Below the pieces are notes generated by a model. It made no database searches. It was not told the origin of the DNA and saw only the letters and a list, made by a program, of their open reading frames with translations. From positions 186,001 through 250,000 of the forward strand of contig NZ_JAAAWO010000006.1 of the NCBI RefSeq assembly GCF_010500895.1: DNA of 64,000 nucleotides, given 5' to 3'. Of the stretch, positions 27,281-36,519 are shown in pieces; positions within the stretch are counted from its first letter, which is position 1; every line of letters begins with the position of its first letter. The DNA is from Alteromonas genovensis. GTDB taxonomy: Bacteria; Pseudomonadota; Gammaproteobacteria; Enterobacterales; Alteromonadaceae. Made by a program: the position numbers and the translations under genes.

Positions 27281-28765
27281 TTAGTTACAGCGAATTCGAT
27301 CTACAGCTTCTTTCCAGCCACCATAGGCTTGATCCCGTTCTGCTTTTGATAAACGGGGAGTAAAAACTCTGTCGCTTTTCCAGCACTGGGTTAAGTCATC
27401 GATGGAGTCAAAAATACCGTGTTGCAAACCAGCAAGGAACGCTGCGCCTAATGCCGTAGTTTCAGTGACCTCGGGTCTTTCAACTTCTGCACCTAGCACG
27501 TCAGAAAGAAAGCCCATTACCCAATCGTTTTGAGACATACCGCCATCTACGCGAATATTGGTAGGCCGCGCGCCATCACTTTCCATGGCTTTTTGAAGAT
27601 CTTTGGTTTGATAGCAAACCGATTGCAAGCCTGCTGCGACAATTTCACTGATACCCGTATCTCGAGTAAGACCCAAAATTGCGCCTCTGGCATCCGGATC
27701 CCAATAGGGAGCGCCTAATCCAGTAAAGGCGGGTACTAAGAACACGCCGTTGTCTTGTCTTGCACGCTGCGCTAATGCCTCAGATTCTGCGGCATCGCCA
27801 ATCAGCTTGAGACCATCTCGTAGCCACTGAACTGTGGCTCCGGCCATAAAAATACTGCCCTCTAGTGCATAAGTGGTTTCACCATTAATGCGATATCCAA
27901 CTGTAGTAAGCAGTCTGTTTTTAGACTGAAGGGGAGTGTTTCCTGTATTGAGGATCATGAAGCAACCTGTACCGTAGGTGCTTTTAGCCATCCCCTTTTG
28001 AAAGCATGCCTGCCCTACAAGCGCCGCTTGCTGATCGCCGGCTACACCCTGTATAGGAATGGCTTTTCCTAAAATATCCTCGTTTATTACGCCGTAGTCA
28101 GCGGCGCAATCCATTACCTCTGGTAACATGCTGCTAGGAATATTGAAGCGCTCTAGTAAACGTTTATCCCATTGCTGCTTATTAATATCAAATAGCATTG
28201 TGCGCGAGGCATTAGTGGCATCAGTCTTATGCGACTGACCATCGGTTAATCGCCATATCAAGTAGCTGTCTACCGTGCCAAACAACAAGTCTCCGTTTTC
28301 AGCCTGTTCTCTTGCACCTTCTACGTTGTCTAAAATCCACGCCACTTTTGTGGCTGAAAAATAGGGGTCTAATAGAAGCCCTGTGGTGGAGTTGATATAA
28401 GAGACAAACTCCTCATCACTGCTCAAGTCTCGGCATTGCAAAGCGGTGCGTCGGTCTTGCCATACAATGGCGGGGTATACGGTTTTACCTGTCGACTTGT
28501 TCCACACTAATGTGGTTTCACGTTGGTTGGTAATGCCAATTGAGGCAATATCCGATGGCGCAAGTGAGCACTTTTTAAAAACATCTTTAAGAGTAAATAG
28601 CACGCTTTCCCAAATTTCCTCTGGCTCGTGCTCTACCCAGCCGTCTTTAGGATACTTTTGCGAAAATTCTTGTTGTGCGACAGCTTCAATCTTGCCACTA
28701 GAAGAAAAAATAATACTGCGAGAACTGGTTGTGCCTTGATCAATGGCAAGAAGATACTTACTCAT
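27281..28765 (-). CDS. glpK: Glycerol kinase
   Basis: Phosphorylates glycerol to glycerol-3-phosphate; cytoplasmic FGGY kinase. 494 residues from ATG 28765, which has AAAGGTGACAGC upstream; an in-frame ATG at 28792 lacks such a site. The N-terminus [20 protein letters not shown] is the phosphate-1 motif. The glycerol-contacting Arg/Glu (NQRETT) and WQDRRT segments are present, as are [13 protein letters not shown] and the FGGY C-terminal motif FRVDGGM-like region reading [19 protein letters not shown]. Divergent from glpR. No glpF uptake gene is in the window. Confidence 0.97.
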   Translation of the reverse strand: MSKYLLAIDQGTTSSRSIIFSSSGKIEAVAQQEFSQKYPKDGWVEHEPEEIWESVLFTLKDVFKKCSLAPSDIASIGITNQRETTLVWNKSTGKTVYPAIVWQDRRTALQCRDLSSDEEFVSYINSTTGLLLDPYFSATKVAWILDNVEGAREQAENGDLLFGTVDSYLIWRLTDGQSHKTDATNASRTMLFDINKQQWDKRLLERFNIPSSMLPEVMDCAADYGVINEDILGKAIPIQGVAGDQQAALVGQACFQKGMAKSTYGTGCFMILNTGNTPLQSKNRLLTTVGYRINGETTYALEGSIFMAGATVQWLRDGLKLIGDAAESEALAQRARQDNGVFLVPAFTGLGAPYWDPDARGAILGLTRDTGISEIVAAGLQSVCYQTKDLQKAMESDGARPTNIRVDGGMSQNDWVMGFLSDVLGAEVERPEVTETTALGAAFLAGLQHGIFDSIDDLTQCWKSDRVFTPRLSKAERDQAYGGWKEAVDRIRCN

Positions 28766-28828
28766 GCTGTCACCTTTGAAAATAATTTTCATAGAGTTTG
28801 CATCATTTACTTCTATTTAACAATGCTG

Positions 28829-28861
28829 CGTTTTCGAAAACGAACATTATGATGTTCGAAC
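28829..28861. promoter_or_regulatory. GlpR operator cluster between glpK and glpR
   Basis: CGTTTTCGAAAACG (28829-28842) is a perfect 14-bp palindrome. It runs directly into CGAACAT (28841-28847) and ATGTTCG (28852-28858), a 7-bp inverted pair, then further TTCGAACGAACG. DeoR-family GlpR proteins bind TTCG-type half-sites (family knowledge), so this array would repress glpK and autoregulate glpR. Confidence 0.65.
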
Positions 28862-28947
28862 GAACGTATGAACTTACATTGGAACCACGTATACTATTAA
28901 AGTGGCATGTACAGGCAGCAGTAGGGTGACCTACTTTAGGGAGCATA

Positions 28948-29706
28948 ATGAACCAAACACAACGACACGAAAAAATAATCGCGCTAATAAAGCAACACGG
29001 TTTTATGTCTATTGATGATTTAGTGTCTAACTGTGCCGTTACGCCTCAAACTATTAGACGAGATTTGAATCAGCTTGCTCACACGGGTGTGATCAGTCGT
29101 TATCACGGTGGCGCTGGATTAAATCGCAGCTGGGAAAATACGCCCTATCAAGAGCGCAAGACTCAAAATAGCGATGTAAAAGAAAAAATTGCCGACGCAG
29201 TCGCTGCTATGATCCCAGATGGGGCGTCTTTATTTATCAATATAGGAACGACCACAGAGTTAATTGCCACTAAGTTACTCAACCACAGCAATTTACACGT
29301 TGTCACCAATAACATTCACGTTGCCACAATTTTATCTGCAAAAGAGGACTTTTCAGTCATTATTGCTGCTGGTGAAGTACGCTATCGAGATGGTGGTATC
29401 ATTGGTGAGGCTACCTGCGATTTTATCAGCCAGTTTAGAATGGATTATGGCATTATCGGTATCAGCGGAATTAGCGCTGATGGCGCCTTGCTCGACTTCG
29501 ACTTTCGTGAAGTAAAAGTATCTCAGGCCATTTTAGAGCATACTCAGCACGTTATTTTAGCCGCTGATTACAGTAAGTTTGAGCGCCGTGCAATGGTTGA
29601 GCAGGGTCATATCTCTCAAGTTGACTGCTTGGTTTGCGACCAAGCACCACCGCCAGCGATTAAAAAAATCATAGAAGAAAATAACATCAAATTTGTGAAA
29701 GCATAG
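28948..29706 (+). CDS. glpR: DeoR-family glycerol-3-phosphate regulon repressor
   Basis: 252 residues. The N-terminal winged helix-turn-helix is RHEKIIALIKQHGFMSIDDLVSNCAVTPQTIRRDLNQL followed by SRYHGGA, the DeoR signature. The C-terminal sugar-phosphate sensor has INIGTTTELIA, VVTNNIHVA and the DYGIIGISGISADGALLDFD stretch typical of GlpR. GGGAGC precedes ATG 28948. It lies between glpK (divergent) and glpD (same strand, 174 bp on) and has matching TTCG operators on both sides. Glycerol-3-phosphate should be the inducer. Confidence 0.94.
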   Translation: MNQTQRHEKIIALIKQHGFMSIDDLVSNCAVTPQTIRRDLNQLAHTGVISRYHGGAGLNRSWENTPYQERKTQNSDVKEKIADAVAAMIPDGASLFINIGTTTELIATKLLNHSNLHVVTNNIHVATILSAKEDFSVIIAAGEVRYRDGGIIGEATCDFISQFRMDYGIIGISGISADGALLDFDFREVKVSQAILEHTQHVILAADYSKFERRAMVEQGHISQVDCLVCDQAPPPAIKKIIEENNIKFVKA

Positions 29707-29792
29707 CTATCGAGCTATTGCCTTTCCATCGTGTGCCACTCTAATTATTAGCAGTAAATAGACTCACACTGGTTCATCTACTTTTTCTTTTA

Positions 29793-29845
29793 ATGTTCGT
29801 TTGTGTTCGTTTTGTGTTGACATGGTTTCTTTTTGGTTGTCAAAT
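29793..29845 (+). promoter_or_regulatory. glpD promoter with direct-repeat GlpR half-sites
   Basis: ATGTTCGTTTG is followed ten bases later by TGTTCGTTTT (29794-29813), sharing the TTCG core of the glpK-glpR operators. The -35 box TTGACA is at 29817-29822, immediately downstream. A 17-bp spacer leads to a weak -10 (TCAAAT, 29840-29845). Confidence 0.5.
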
Positions 29846-29880
29846 GAGCACATAGGCGATTCGTTCTTAAAGGGTAAGTG

Positions 29881-31416
29881 ATGAGCAAGAGTAAAGAAGA
29901 CAGTAACATTGTTGATGTATTAGTCGTTGGCGGGGGCGTAAACGGCGTTGGTGTTGCACTAGATGCAGCGGGTCGTGGGCTGTCAGTCACCTTATGCGAA
30001 AAAGGGGACCTTGCAGGCGCAACGTCTTCGTCGAGCAGTAAACTGGTACACGGTGGTCTTCGCTATCTTGAGCATTATGAATTTCGCCTTGTCAAAGAGG
30101 CGCTTGCAGAGCGCGAAGTGCTACTTCAAAAAGCGCCGCATATAATGTGGCCATTGCGCTTTCGCTTGCCCCATCAAAAGCATTTACGCCCAGCGTGGAT
30201 GATAAGAATCGGCCTTTTCCTTTACGACTCTCTTGCCAAACGTAACTTACTTGCCCGCTCTAAAAAGCTTATAACGTCAAGCAAAGGGCCGTTAGTCAAA
30301 GATATTTCTACGTGCTTTGAATACTCAGACGGTTGGGTGGACGATGCGCGCTTAGTGGTGTTAAACGCTATAGCAGCGCAAGATCAAGGCGCTACCATAC
30401 AAACGCGCACTGAGTGTGTAAGTGCTCAGAAAGAAGGGGCACTGTGGAACGTTGTTTTACGCAACGATCAAGGTAAAACGTTTACTGTGAAAGCGAAGTC
30501 GATTGTTAATGCAGCAGGGCCTTGGGCGGTATCGTTCCTCGACAGATTGGTGGATATTAAAAACCCTAACGCAATGCGCATGGTCAAAGGCAGTCATTTT
30601 GTTGTGCCTAAACTATACGACACCGATGAGGCCTATATTCTCCAAAACAAAGACGGTCGCATTGTTTTTGTTATTCCTTACGAAGAAGACTTCTCATTAG
30701 TAGGCACTACGGATGAAGATTTTCAAGGAAACCCATTAGATGCGGCGATTTCACAGGAAGAGACCGACTACCTAGTGGATGTAGTGAACACCTACTTTAA
30801 AACAAAAATTACTACCGACAATATTGTTCACAGCTACAGTGGCGTTCGTCCGTTGTTAGAGGAAAAAAATGCATCGGCGCAAGAGCTTACCCGAGATTAT
30901 AAAGTTGAGCTTAAAGGTGAAGCAGGTGAACCTGTTTTACTCAACATATTCGGTGGCAAAATAACCACCTATAGAAAATTAGCTGAACATGCGGTAGATA
31001 AGCTGGTGTCTTGTTTTCCCCGCGCGAAAAAAGCGTGGACAAAAGAAGTCCCTCTTCCTGGCGGCGCATTTTCTGATAAAGCCTCGCTAAAGAGCGAGCT
31101 GCAATCTAGCTATCCTTGGTTATCAGCTTCAGTAATCGAACGTTATGTTCGTCAATACGGACTGCTTTGTCACAAGTTCCTGACAGGCGTTTCGAATGTC
31201 GACGGCTTGGGTCAAGATTTTGGTGCGAAGCTATATCAAGCTGAAGTAGATTATTTGATAAGTTTCGAATGGGCGCAAACGGTGGAAGACGTGCTATGGC
31301 GTCGTACAAAGCACGGTTTGCGTCTTAGTGATGCACAAAAGCAGGTATTGTCTCACTACATCGAGGGTAAAGTAACATCACTGCAGCAGCGCAGTGAAAT
31401 GCGAGAAATCGCGTGA
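29881..31416 (+). CDS. glpD: Aerobic glycerol-3-phosphate dehydrogenase
   Basis: FAD enzyme at the inner membrane that oxidises glycerol-3-phosphate to dihydroxyacetone phosphate and passes electrons to quinone. 511 residues from ATG 29881 with AAAGGGTAAG upstream; a GTG three bases earlier is also in frame. The FAD motif VLVVGGGVNGVGVALDAAGRG is near 14-34, then the GlpD signature KLVHGGLRYLEHYEFRLVKEAL (60s-80s). The C-terminal domain carries VEDVLWRRTKHGLRL, typical of the family. It completes the glycerol route started by glpK. Confidence 0.97.
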   Translation: MSKSKEDSNIVDVLVVGGGVNGVGVALDAAGRGLSVTLCEKGDLAGATSSSSSKLVHGGLRYLEHYEFRLVKEALAEREVLLQKAPHIMWPLRFRLPHQKHLRPAWMIRIGLFLYDSLAKRNLLARSKKLITSSKGPLVKDISTCFEYSDGWVDDARLVVLNAIAAQDQGATIQTRTECVSAQKEGALWNVVLRNDQGKTFTVKAKSIVNAAGPWAVSFLDRLVDIKNPNAMRMVKGSHFVVPKLYDTDEAYILQNKDGRIVFVIPYEEDFSLVGTTDEDFQGNPLDAAISQEETDYLVDVVNTYFKTKITTDNIVHSYSGVRPLLEEKNASAQELTRDYKVELKGEAGEPVLLNIFGGKITTYRKLAEHAVDKLVSCFPRAKKAWTKEVPLPGGAFSDKASLKSELQSSYPWLSASVIERYVRQYGLLCHKFLTGVSNVDGLGQDFGAKLYQAEVDYLISFEWAQTVEDVLWRRTKHGLRLSDAQKQVLSHYIEGKVTSLQQRSEMREIA

Positions 31417-31463
31417 TCTAGTTTTAAATAAGTTTAAATCAGGTTCAGATTTGATGCAGTCTA

Positions 31464-31500
31464 GGCCGAGCTTAGGTCCAAAGCAGACTAAGCTCAGGCC
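31464..31500. other. Hairpin after glpD without T-tract
   Basis: GAGCTTAG (31468-31475) and CTAAGCTC (31488-31495) are perfect inverted halves; flanking GGCC words on both sides extend the stem with one bulged A. No T-run follows, so it is not a standard terminator but may protect the 3' end or impede readthrough into the pilus operon. Confidence 0.5.
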
Positions 31501-31577
31501 CCGTATCGAAAAAGTTACTACCACACTCAGACAGAACCTCGCTCTCAATCACTTTATCTTTTGGCTTAAGCGGCCGA

Positions 31578-31626
31578 TAATCATCTAAATAAGCAAATTG
31601 TAATTTGCGGGCATAAGATGGTTATT
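31578..31626. promoter_or_regulatory. Nested inverted repeat before the MSHA operon
   Basis: The inner pair GCAAATT/AATTTGC (31593-31608) is perfect with a two-base loop. An outer imperfect pair, AATCATCT and AGATGGTT, surrounds it. The structure ends about 12 bp before the first gene of the pilus locus, so it may act on expression or translation there. Confidence 0.4.
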
Positions 31627-31637
31627 AGGCTAGAAAA

Positions 31638-32153
31638 ATGAAAAAGCGACAAGATAATTTGCGTTCAACCGCATTCAAACTATTAACGGTAGTGGTATTT
31701 GTTGGTGTATTGGTTTTTTTTATAAATAACTTATATACCGGTGAGCCCGATACCACGCTAACGGCATTTTCAAAGCAAGCGCAAAAGTTTGAGCGCCACA
31801 CCATCTCTTCTCATTATCAATGGCGAGTTCGCCAACCTACCTCCATGATAATGCTTATACACTTTGATGACACTGGCAGTGAAATAGACAGAAAGCCTGT
31901 CAGAATGAATCATAAAGGGTGGCCATCAGCACAGGACAGCGACGAGGGATGCGCAACTGTGTGGACATCGTTGGTGGGAAGTCCACTCAGGGTAGATGGC
32001 TTTAATGTAAAGGCGCGCTTTTACTCTACGGCTTCAAATGATGAAGCAGTTAGAAGAAATGATAACGAGTATTGGTGCCGTTACAGTATAAGTAAAGGTA
32101 GTGAATTCGATTACTTTCCAGGGTTGGGTAAAGTAACACAACCTCAACTTTAG
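31638..32153 (+). CDS. MshF-like single-TM protein at the head of the MSHA locus
   Basis: 171 residues: a basic N-terminus, one TM helix (about 12-32) and a periplasmic part. I find a shared pattern with the mshF product at 41651: QW (61-62), then MNxxGWP (90-96), C105, SLxG (111-114) and CxY (147-149). In mshF these are QW 58-59, MNINGWP 92-98, C109, SLAG 114-117 and CEY 137-139. It is therefore probably a diverged mshF paralogue or a related pilus-assembly component. It lies 135 bp before mshI and reads the same way. Function in the MshF family itself is not established. Confidence 0.6.
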   Translation: MKKRQDNLRSTAFKLLTVVVFVGVLVFFINNLYTGEPDTTLTAFSKQAQKFERHTISSHYQWRVRQPTSMIMLIHFDDTGSEIDRKPVRMNHKGWPSAQDSDEGCATVWTSLVGSPLRVDGFNVKARFYSTASNDEAVRRNDNEYWCRYSISKGSEFDYFPGLGKVTQPQL

Positions 32154-32288
32154 GATAATAATAAATAGCGCATCTATTTGTTATTCATACACAATTAGTC
32201 TACTTTCTTTAAGTGACGGTATATCTTGTCATTGTCGTGCGGTATGGTTACAAAATGCCAGCGGCACCATTTACGTATAAGAAGGTAT

Positions 32289-33203
32289 ATGCTTACTCGA
32301 CTCTTCTCTTCAGCAACAAAGAGCCATACTCATTTAGTGGGTATGTCTATTAGTGCGTCTGCGCTTCACGTTGTCGCTATTGATATATCGGGAGATACGC
32401 CTTCACTGCATTCCTCTACATCGCACGCGCTTGAAGAGGGAATGGCGATAGGCGAGCAGCTCAGTAAGCACCTTGCCTCCTTTGACAAGCTTCATTGCCA
32501 CGTGGCCATCGCGATAGAGCAGGACGCCTACCAGTTAGTACAGACTGATAAACCCGATGTGCCAGATGAAGATATACGCACCGCATTACCATGGACTATC
32601 AGTGAGATGGTTCCCTTTGATGCATCGAATATGGTGCTTGATTACATAGACTATCCTGCTGCCTCAAGAGGCGGGAAGAAGAAGGTAAATGTCTTTGTAG
32701 CAGAAAGAGCGCCTATGGCTGATATTGTCGCCGCGTTAACTAAGCTAAAGGCGAAAGTGCTTACTCATATTCATGTGAAAGAAGTACTCGCTACATCTAT
32801 GATGCCCGATGATGAATATGCCCGTTTGTTAATAATACAAGAGCCCGACAGTGAACCCTTTTTGCTGATTGTTCGCTCCCAAGTCATTTGGCTTGCAAGA
32901 CGACTAAGAGGCTTTGTGGATAAAATGCAGGGGCAGACAGACATGACGCGGTTTAGCGATGCGTTAGGGTTGGAAATTCAGCGCTCAATGGATTTTTATG
33001 AATCACAGCTTAAGCAGCCTCCGCTAAAAGAGGTACTGTTTAAAACCCAATTCGATTGTGCGCCAGTTATTGAGCAATTAAAACCTTTCCAGCCAGCCGC
33101 AATGGCGCCATTTAAAACCGATTTGTTATTTTCCGATGTGGTGCATTCAGATAATCATTTCGCTTTGGCCAGTGCATTAGACTTGTTGGGTGAATGTCAA
33201 TGA
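32289..33203 (+). CDS. mshI: MSHA biogenesis protein MshI, PilM-like
   Basis: 304-residue cytoplasmic actin-fold protein of the pilus alignment complex, equivalent to PilM. ATG 32289 has AAGAAGGTAT upstream. The N-terminus HLVGMSISASALHVVAIDIS is the phosphate-binding strand-turn of the fold, and the protein ends SDNHFALASALDLLGECQ, as PilM-like proteins do. It would bind the cytoplasmic tail of the PilN-like protein that follows. The stop overlaps the next start (ATGA), giving translational coupling. Confidence 0.85.
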   Translation: MLTRLFSSATKSHTHLVGMSISASALHVVAIDISGDTPSLHSSTSHALEEGMAIGEQLSKHLASFDKLHCHVAIAIEQDAYQLVQTDKPDVPDEDIRTALPWTISEMVPFDASNMVLDYIDYPAASRGGKKKVNVFVAERAPMADIVAALTKLKAKVLTHIHVKEVLATSMMPDDEYARLLIIQEPDSEPFLLIVRSQVIWLARRLRGFVDKMQGQTDMTRFSDALGLEIQRSMDFYESQLKQPPLKEVLFKTQFDCAPVIEQLKPFQPAAMAPFKTDLLFSDVVHSDNHFALASALDLLGECQ

Positions 33204-33826
33204 AACAGAGCGTTAACCTTTATCACTCCTCGCTGTTGCCAAGCAAAGAGCGCTTACCGCTTAGCACCGTGCTGTGGGTGAATGGCATTGCGTTATTGTT
33301 ACTCTCAGTACTCACTGTTGGTATGGGCCAGTTTATAGCGCTAAAGCAACGAAAATCAGACGACGTTGCTGCGTCAGTCAAAGCCATTGATAACGATATC
33401 AATACGCTAACTGATAAGTTAGCGGCGAAGCGAGATACTCAATCTCTGCAAAAAGACCTAGATACACTGCGCGTGAAAGTTAAAAACCGTGAGCAGCTTC
33501 TGGACTATATGCAAACCGGTGAGTTGTCTTTGCGCACAACACAATATCAAAATGTAATGGATGACTTGGCAAATTTTCATAATCCGAATCTCTGGCTAAC
33601 GTCGATTACCATCACACGTGATGAGCTTCGTTTAACGGGTAATACGATAAAGCCGTCAGCTATTCCACAGTGGTTACAGAAACTGCAGGGTTCAACCTTC
33701 TTTAAGGGCAAAACCTTTTCCACGGTAAAATTTGAGAATGAGAGTGACGATAGCGATGTGAAAACATTTACCCTTTCAACTGACTTTGATGGAGAGGCTG
33801 ATGACACAGTGGCAAAAGCTCTCTAG
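33200..33826 (+). CDS. MSHA alignment-complex protein, PilN-like
   Basis: 208 residues from ATG 33200, which overlaps the mshI stop and has GGGTGA six bases upstream (ATG 33194 is also in frame). The N-terminus MKQSVNLYHSSLLP resembles the PilM-binding motif of PilN (INLLPWR-type). One TM helix (about 23-46) is followed by a coiled coil (VKAIDNDINTLTDKLAAKR...LRVKVKNREQ) and a small periplasmic fold ending in LSTDFDG. It belongs to the inner-membrane platform joining the cytoplasmic ATPase to the secretin. Some annotations call this a second MshI. Confidence 0.8.
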   Translation: MKQSVNLYHSSLLPSKERLPLSTVLWVNGIALLLLSVLTVGMGQFIALKQRKSDDVAASVKAIDNDINTLTDKLAAKRDTQSLQKDLDTLRVKVKNREQLLDYMQTGELSLRTTQYQNVMDDLANFHNPNLWLTSITITRDELRLTGNTIKPSAIPQWLQKLQGSTFFKGKTFSTVKFENESDDSDVKTFTLSTDFDGEADDTVAKAL

Positions 33827-34448
33827 CGCTTACGCTCAACTTCAGTTAAGAGAGAAGCAGCTCATTTTTTGGGTTGGCTTAGCCCTTATTGTGTATTTAT
33901 TTTTTTGGTTTGGTATTTCCCCTCAATTAGACAAACTTTCCCGTTTAGACAAAGACATTGTGCGCAAAGAGAGTCAGCTCAGTGCGCGGGTTATTCAAAA
34001 GGATGCTCTCAATCAAGCGCTTTCTATGGATTACGCGGCGAGAACAAAGCGCGAAATAGATATTGAAAACAAGAAGCTTCTCGAGTTGGATACCCAATTA
34101 GCCGCGTTAAACGATGGCTTTGTTGCTGCGGATAAAATGCCTGAGTTGCTCATTACCTTACTCAATGAGCAAGGCAACGTGAGAATGGTGGAATTTAATG
34201 TAGCGCCGAGACAAACCGTGCAGTTTGGCGACGGGGAATTGCAAAGCGTGGCGTTGTTTAGACATAACATGACGCTGAAAATAGAGGGTAGCTTTTTTAA
34301 CTTGCGAGACTACTTGGCAAGAATTCAGGCCTCTGATGAAAAAGTGGTTGTCACTAAATTCCGCTATACTGTAGAGGTATACCCTAACGCTATCCTCACA
34401 TTACATTTGGCAACGGTAAGTAATAATGAAACCTTTATCTCTTTGTAA
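33801..34448 (+). CDS. mshJ: MSHA biogenesis protein MshJ, PilO-like
   Basis: 215 residues from ATG 33801, with GGAGAGG upstream and a 26-bp overlap with the PilN-like gene. A TM helix (IFWVGLALIVYLFFWFGI, about 24-41) is followed by a coiled coil (LSRLDKDIVRKESQLSARV) and a PilO-like ferredoxin fold (QTVQFGDGELQSVALFRHNMTLKIEGSFFNLRDYLARIQ). It should pair with the PilN-like protein in the periplasmic ring. It overlaps mshK by 23 bp. Confidence 0.85.
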   Translation: MTQWQKLSSAYAQLQLREKQLIFWVGLALIVYLFFWFGISPQLDKLSRLDKDIVRKESQLSARVIQKDALNQALSMDYAARTKREIDIENKKLLELDTQLAALNDGFVAADKMPELLITLLNEQGNVRMVEFNVAPRQTVQFGDGELQSVALFRHNMTLKIEGSFFNLRDYLARIQASDEKVVVTKFRYTVEVYPNAILTLHLATVSNNETFISL

Positions 34449-34758
34449 AAGCTGGCTGCTGATAGTGTTAGCTGCCTTATTTTCAATGCCAGCTGCTAGC
34501 CAAGTTGACCCTACTAAACCGGCCATTTCTGGGGTGTCACAAAGGGCAACAAATGATGAGCAAGATGGAGCGCTTAGGCTTCAGTCAATTTTAAAGCGAC
34601 AAGACAGTTTTACCGCCGTGATTTCCGGTCGGTCTTATCGTGAAGGTGATTCAGTGGGCGACCATCGCATCGTTAAAATTAATCCTAAAGATGTGGTTCT
34701 TGATGACGGACGACAGACAATGACGTTGAAAATGTATTCCTATGAAATTAAAAAATAA
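34426..34758 (+). CDS. mshK: MSHA biogenesis protein MshK, PilP-like
   Basis: 110 residues with a signal peptide (MKPLSLCKSWLLIVLAALFSMPAASQ). The mature protein opens VDPTKPAISG, the usual DPT(R/K)P start of MshK and GspC-type proteins, and holds one small beta-domain (LRLQSILKRQDSFTAVISGRSYREGDSVGDHRIVKI). This is like the homology domain of PilP/GspC that touches the secretin. No lipobox is evident. It overlaps the start of mshL by 17 bp. Confidence 0.85.
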   Translation: MKPLSLCKSWLLIVLAALFSMPAASQVDPTKPAISGVSQRATNDEQDGALRLQSILKRQDSFTAVISGRSYREGDSVGDHRIVKINPKDVVLDDGRQTMTLKMYSYEIKK

Positions 34759-36517
34759 CTTAGCTTCAACAGCAACATTACTTTTACTTGCTCTTGTTAT
34801 TGCAGGCTGTCAAACCTACGGAGTGGGCGATGAAGTTAAGCCGCACATTCGCGACGAGCTAAGCGCTTCAAATAAGAGCGCTCAACCTGATGCCACAAAA
34901 AGTGCTTCAACGAGGCGAATGTCTCCCTCGCAGCTTAACAATGAGTTACTCGCTGGCGTAGAGCAATTTCAATTATTACCTGCTGTATCGCAGCAAAATA
35001 CATTCGATGTTTCGGCAAACGCTATTGAAGTTCGTCCGTTTTTTGATGCCTTAGTGACTAACACACCCTACAGCGTGGCGGTTCACCCTGACGTGTCGGG
35101 TCAAATAAGTCTCACACTAAAAGAGGTCGCGCTGAGCGAAGTCTTAAAAATTGTTTCAAGAATGTACCCACTAGATGTGTTTTTAGAAGGAAAAGTTGTT
35201 CAGGTTATGCCTGCGCAACTTAAAACCGAATCAATTCCTGTTAATTTCCTAATGATTAAACGCTTTGGCGTATCAAACGTGAGCGTTATCGCCGGTGGAG
35301 TGAGCGAGCAAGATCAAAATAATGGTAATCAGAATAATGGCGGTTTAAACGGCATCAACGGCAACAACAATATCGGCGGTAATGGTCAAGCAGGAATGAT
35401 GGGGCAAAACGGGATGGCTGGAAATAATATTCAGCAGCTCAATGGCTCGAATATTCAGACCACCAGTGAAAATGACTTCTGGAAAGACCTAAAAGAGGCG
35501 CTAAAAGTGCTGGTAACACCTACAGGCGGACGTCACGTTGTGGTGTCTCCTCAAGCTGGGTTAGTCACTATCAAAGCGCTGCCTAGCGAGATTGCGGTGG
35601 TGAAAGATTTTCTTACTCAAAGTCAGGAAAGTCTGCAGCGACAGGTTGTGCTGGAGGCGAGAATTATTGAAGTTACTCTTAACGATGGTTATCAACAGGG
35701 TGTACGATGGGATCGCATCGCGAGCGGCCTGACAGGGAGTCTTAATTTTGGTCTTAGTGGCGGCAGTGTTGCCACAAATTTTGCTGCAAATACCGCGGCG
35801 GGTATTAACCCAGCCATCAATGCAGTAAATGGTATTGGCAATAGTATTTCAACTGACATCGGTGGTGTATCCACCTTGCGTATTTCTCGAGGCGACTTCG
35901 ACGGCGTAATCAACATGCTGCAAACCCAAGGTGATGTGCAAATGCTCAGTAACCCCAGAGTGACAGTAACAAACAACCAAAAGGCCGTAATAAAGGTGGG
36001 GCAAGATGAGTACTTTGTCACCGATGTGTCTACTAGTGAAGACTTAAACGCTACCGGGACGCAAAATGAAAATGACATCGAGCTTACCCCGTTCTTTTCA
36101 GGTATTGCTTTAGACGTTACACCGCAAATAGATAAAAGCGGTTCAGTTATTTTACATGTTCACCCCTCGGTAACGCAGACTGCAGAACAAACAAAAGTTA
36201 TCCAGGTAGGCGACCAGCAAATTCAACTGCCCTTGGCGCAAAGTAATATAAGAGAATCAGACACAGTGATCCGAGCTCGCGACGGCGAAATTGTGGTTAT
36301 TGGCGGCCTTATGGAAACAGTGACCAACGAGGAAGAATCTAAAACGCCATTTTTAGGGGATATTCCTGTGTTGGGCAATATGTTTAAAAATATTGCTAAA
36401 ACTCAGACTAAGCGAGAGCTCGTTATTCTTCTTCGCCCTTCCGTTGTGCAGCCTGATTCGTGGGAAAAGCAGCGAATGCGCACTCAGTCTTTATTAGACA
36501 AGTGGTATCAAAACTAG
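34742..36517 (+). CDS. mshL: MSHA secretin MshL (lipoprotein)
   Basis: 591-residue outer-membrane secretin pore. The N-terminus MKLKNNLASTATLLLLALVIAGCQT is a lipoprotein signal with Cys23. The N-domain YSVAVHPDVSGQISLTLKEVALSEVLKIVSRMYPLDVFLEG is the secretin/TonB short N-terminal type. A glycine/asparagine-rich insertion lies at about 196-236 (QDQNNGNQNNGGLNG and on). The secretin core has QVVLEARIIEVTLNDGYQQG, VQMLSNPRVTVTNNQKAVIKVG and the closing VVIGGLMETVTN with TPFLGDIPVLGNMFKN. It exports the growing MSHA pilus. Confidence 0.95.
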   Translation: MKLKNNLASTATLLLLALVIAGCQTYGVGDEVKPHIRDELSASNKSAQPDATKSASTRRMSPSQLNNELLAGVEQFQLLPAVSQQNTFDVSANAIEVRPFFDALVTNTPYSVAVHPDVSGQISLTLKEVALSEVLKIVSRMYPLDVFLEGKVVQVMPAQLKTESIPVNFLMIKRFGVSNVSVIAGGVSEQDQNNGNQNNGGLNGINGNNNIGGNGQAGMMGQNGMAGNNIQQLNGSNIQTTSENDFWKDLKEALKVLVTPTGGRHVVVSPQAGLVTIKALPSEIAVVKDFLTQSQESLQRQVVLEARIIEVTLNDGYQQGVRWDRIASGLTGSLNFGLSGGSVATNFAANTAAGINPAINAVNGIGNSISTDIGGVSTLRISRGDFDGVINMLQTQGDVQMLSNPRVTVTNNQKAVIKVGQDEYFVTDVSTSEDLNATGTQNENDIELTPFFSGIALDVTPQIDKSGSVILHVHPSVTQTAEQTKVIQVGDQQIQLPLAQSNIRESDTVIRARDGEIVVIGGLMETVTNEEESKTPFLGDIPVLGNMFKNIAKTQTKRELVILLRPSVVQPDSWEKQRMRTQSLLDKWYQN

Positions 36518-36519
36518 CT

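Noticed and set aside
30470..30490. AAACGTTTAC word inside glpD as an operator
   Set aside because: It lies in the middle of coding sequence and reads as normal codons; no nearby promoter.
35325..35460. Repeat-rich part of mshL as a tandem-repeat element
   Set aside because: It is a glycine/asparagine-rich insertion of a secretin with no exact repeat unit at the DNA level.
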